A stretch of DNA of 64,000 bases from contig CADEDC010000003.1 in NCBI GenBank assembly GCA_902825985.1, positions 94,383 to 158,382 on the forward strand. Direction: 5' to 3'. This DNA is from an uncultured Acidobacteriota bacterium. GTDB taxonomy: Bacteria; Acidobacteriota; Vicinamibacteria; Vicinamibacterales; CAVVIG01. This document shows positions 62,145-64,000 of the stretch, in pieces. Below the pieces are notes generated by a model. The model made no database searches. It saw only the letters and a list, made by a program, of their open reading frames with translations, and was not told the origin of the DNA. The position numbers and the translations under genes were made by a program. Position 1 is the stretch's first letter. Each line of letters opens with the position of its first letter.

Positions 62145-63236
62145 ATGACGGCTGAGGCCCTGCGGGTCGTGATTGCCGGCGGCGGGACGGGCGGACACCT
62201 GTATCCGGGGATTGCCGTCGCCCGTGAGCTGCTCCGGCGCCGCCCGGAGGCGCGGGTCTCGTTCGCCGGGACGGCCCGCGGCATCGAAGCCCGCGTCCTG
62301 CCGCGCGAGGGGTTCGATCTGGATCTGATCCGCAGCGCCGGGTTGAAGGGCAAGTCGCTCGCCGCTCGCGCCCGGGGCGCGCTGATGATTCCACTGGGGC
62401 TCGGCGACGCCTGGCGCATCCTGTCGGCCCGCCGGCCGCACCTGGTCATCGGCGTCGGCGGCTACAGCTCGGGGCCGGTCGTGCTGGCGGCGGCGGTGCG
62501 CCGCATCCCGACGATGCTGCTCGAGCAGAACGCCGTGCCCGGTCTGACCAACCGGCTCCTGGCGTCGGTGGTTCGCGCGGCGGCGGTGACGTTCGAGTCG
62601 TCGCAGCGGTTCTTCGGCGACAAGGCGTTCGTGAGCGGCAACCCGGTGCGGCCGGAGTTCCTCGAGTCCGCCGGACCGCTGGCGGCGGCGGACCGGGGCA
62701 GCGTGCAGGTGCTGGTGTTCGGCGGATCGCAGGGCGCGCACGCCATCAACGTGGCGATGAGCGAAGCAGCGCCGGCCCTGGCCGCGGCACGGCCGGCGCC
62801 CTACGTCGTGCACCAGACCGGTGAGCGGGACGCCGAGTCGGTTCGCGCTGCCTACCGCGGCGCCGGATTGCAGGCGGAAGTCGAGCCGTTCCTCTTCGAC
62901 ATGGGGCGCCGCCTGCGCGTCGCCGACCTCGTCGTCTGCCGCGCCGGCGCGACGACGCTGGCCGAGCTGACGGCGGCCGGCAAGCCGGCGATTCTGATTC
63001 CGCTGCCGACGGCGACCGACGACCATCAACGCCGGAACGCCGAGGCGCTCGCCGGCGGCGGCGCGGCGGAACTGCTGCTGCAGAGCGAGGCCAGCGGCGA
63101 ACGGCTGGCGGCGCGGATCCTCGAACTGGCATCCGACGCCCCCCGTCGCCAGCAGATGGCGGCGGCGGCGCGGGGACTGGCGAAGCCGGACGCGGCGCGC
63201 GTGATCGTCGATCGCGCGCTGGCGCTCGCGAGCTGA
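62145..63236 (+). CDS. murG: UDP-GlcNAc:lipid I N-acetylglucosaminyltransferase
   Basis: The 363-residue protein has the MurG G-loop [11 protein letters not shown] near residue 11, a second glycine motif G-V-G-G-Y-S-S-G-P near 105, E-Q-N-A-V-P-G, and the donor-binding G-G-S-Q-G-A and [11 protein letters not shown] segments. It makes lipid II from lipid I on the inner membrane. It begins 4 bases after ftsW. Confidence 0.95.
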   Translation: MTAEALRVVIAGGGTGGHLYPGIAVARELLRRRPEARVSFAGTARGIEARVLPREGFDLDLIRSAGLKGKSLAARARGALMIPLGLGDAWRILSARRPHLVIGVGGYSSGPVVLAAAVRRIPTMLLEQNAVPGLTNRLLASVVRAAAVTFESSQRFFGDKAFVSGNPVRPEFLESAGPLAAADRGSVQVLVFGGSQGAHAINVAMSEAAPALAAARPAPYVVHQTGERDAESVRAAYRGAGLQAEVEPFLFDMGRRLRVADLVVCRAGATTLAELTAAGKPAILIPLPTATDDHQRRNAEALAGGGAAELLLQSEASGERLAARILELASDAPRRQQMAAAARGLAKPDAARVIVDRALALAS

Positions 63237-63247
63237 CGGACGACATC

Positions 63248-64000
63248 GTGCTGGGCAAGACGCGCCACGTGCACTTCATCGGGATCGGCGGCATCGGCAT
63301 GAGCGGCATCGCCGAGCTGCTCGCCAACCTCGGGTACGTGGTGAGCGGGTCCGATGCGAAGCGCTCGCCGGTGACCGACCGGCTCGGGACGCTTGGCATC
63401 GAGGTGCGGATCGGGCACGCGGCGGCGCAGGTCGGAGCGGCGGACGTCGTCGTGGTGTCGTCGGCCGTGAAGCCGGCGAACCCGGAGGTCGTCGAAGCCG
63501 GACGGCTCGGCGTACCGGTGATCCCGCGAGCCGAGATGCTCGCGGAGCTGATGCGGCTGCGCTACGCCGTCGCGGTGGCGGGGGCGCACGGCAAGACGAC
63601 GACGACGTCGATGATCGCGCTGGTGCTCGAACGCGCCGGCCTCGACCCGACGGCGGTGATTGGCGGGCGTCTGAGCGCGTTCGGCAGCAATGCGCGGCTG
63701 GGGCGCGGTGAACTGATGGTGGCCGAGGCCGACGAAAGCGATCGGTCCTTCTTGCACCTGTTTCCGGCGATTGCAGTGATCACGAACATCGACCACGAGC
63801 ATCTGGAGAACTACGGCGGGTTCGGCGAACTGCAGCAGGCGTTCGTCGACTTCGCCAACAAGGTCCCGTTCTACGGCGCGGTCGTCGCCTGCGCCGCCGA
63901 CGCGTCCCTGTCGGCGGGGTTGCCGAAGGTGACCCCCCGGCCCCTCACCTATAGCCTGGCCTCGCCGGCGGCGGCGCTCACCCCCGACGACACGACCATC
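63248..64000 (+). CDS. murC: UDP-N-acetylmuramate:L-alanine ligase, 3' truncated by window edge
   Basis: The frame is open from a GTG at 63248 to the window edge (251 codons). It begins with [15 protein letters not shown], the MurC UDP-binding signature. The ATP site G-A-H-G-K-T-T-T-T follows near residue 115, then E-A-D-E-S-D-R-S-F and N-I-D-H-E-H. It adds L-Ala to UDP-MurNAc. It starts 11 bases after murG. About half of the protein is missing. Confidence 0.94.
   Translation, partial: MLGKTRHVHFIGIGGIGMSGIAELLANLGYVVSGSDAKRSPVTDRLGTLGIEVRIGHAAAQVGAADVVVVSSAVKPANPEVVEAGRLGVPVIPRAEMLAELMRLRYAVAVAGAHGKTTTTSMIALVLERAGLDPTAVIGGRLSAFGSNARLGRGELMVAEADESDRSFLHLFPAIAVITNIDHEHLENYGGFGELQQAFVDFANKVPFYGAVVACAADASLSAGLPKVTPRPLTYSLASPAAALTPDDTTI

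Noticed and set aside
59381..62449. Very long minus-strand open frame (about 1020 codons) opposite mraY-murD-ftsW-murG
   Set aside because: Its translation is low-complexity Arg/Asp/Gly-rich sequence without domains, and the plus strand carries well-conserved cell wall genes. It is a GC-rich shadow.

Overview
The window is a GC-rich, tightly packed bacterial chromosome segment with about 55 protein genes, no rRNA, tRNA or CRISPR array that I can see, and no phage or IS element. A long TonB-dependent receptor with an N-terminal carboxypeptidase-regulatory-like domain, several FtsX/MacB-type permease sets, squalene genes of the hopanoid type, a MurE with the meso-diaminopimelate motif and GTG/TTG start codons together suggest a Gram-negative Acidobacteriota, probably Vicinamibacteria. 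That placement is inference from gene content, not a database match.

Layout. 1-4694: end of a metallo-hydrolase, an FHA protein, and an adaptor plus two MacB-like permeases without an ATPase. 4713-9220: a secreted alpha/beta hydrolase divergent from ygfZ, a mutY-mutT oxidised-guanine repair pair, and a cobalamin adenosyltransferase. 9214-13496: hpnC-hpnD-hpnE (farnesyl diphosphate to squalene) followed by thiI. 13524-14972: a class II aldolase. 15013-16626: an ECF41 sigma factor, its carboxymuconolactone-decarboxylase-like partner and a matching ECF41 promoter. 16726-21322: a lipoprotein, a zinc-ribbon Nudix enzyme divergent from def, a DNA glycosylase and a double-length ThyX. 21496-26927: a YbbA/YbbP-like ABC pair, a LolA-like protein and an outer-membrane barrel, preceded by a promoter with a perfect CRP-type palindrome. 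26931-33180: metallo-hydrolase, M20 peptidase, SirB1-like protein and TonB receptor. 33294-42118: a long minus-strand fatty-acid beta-oxidation operon resembling Bacillus fadNAE, headed by a TetR gene whose start lies next to a FadR-type operator. 42163-43874: an ABC-2 exporter. 44043-48754: fused E1 alpha/beta dehydrogenase, cupin, rhomboid, YqeY and a secretin-N-like protein. 48803-52715: a nucleotide-sugar/glycosyltransferase operon. 52995-64000: the division and cell wall cluster mraZ-rsmH-ftsL-ftsI-murE-mraY-murD-ftsW-murG-murC, without murF.

Recurring regulatory theme. At many genes a good -10 hexamer lies only 5 to 16 bases before the start codon, so many mRNAs here should be leaderless or nearly so, and several divergent gene pairs share or interlock these elements. 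Inside operons, overlaps of the type ATGA, GTGA, TTGA or TGATG are the rule, which points to translational coupling.
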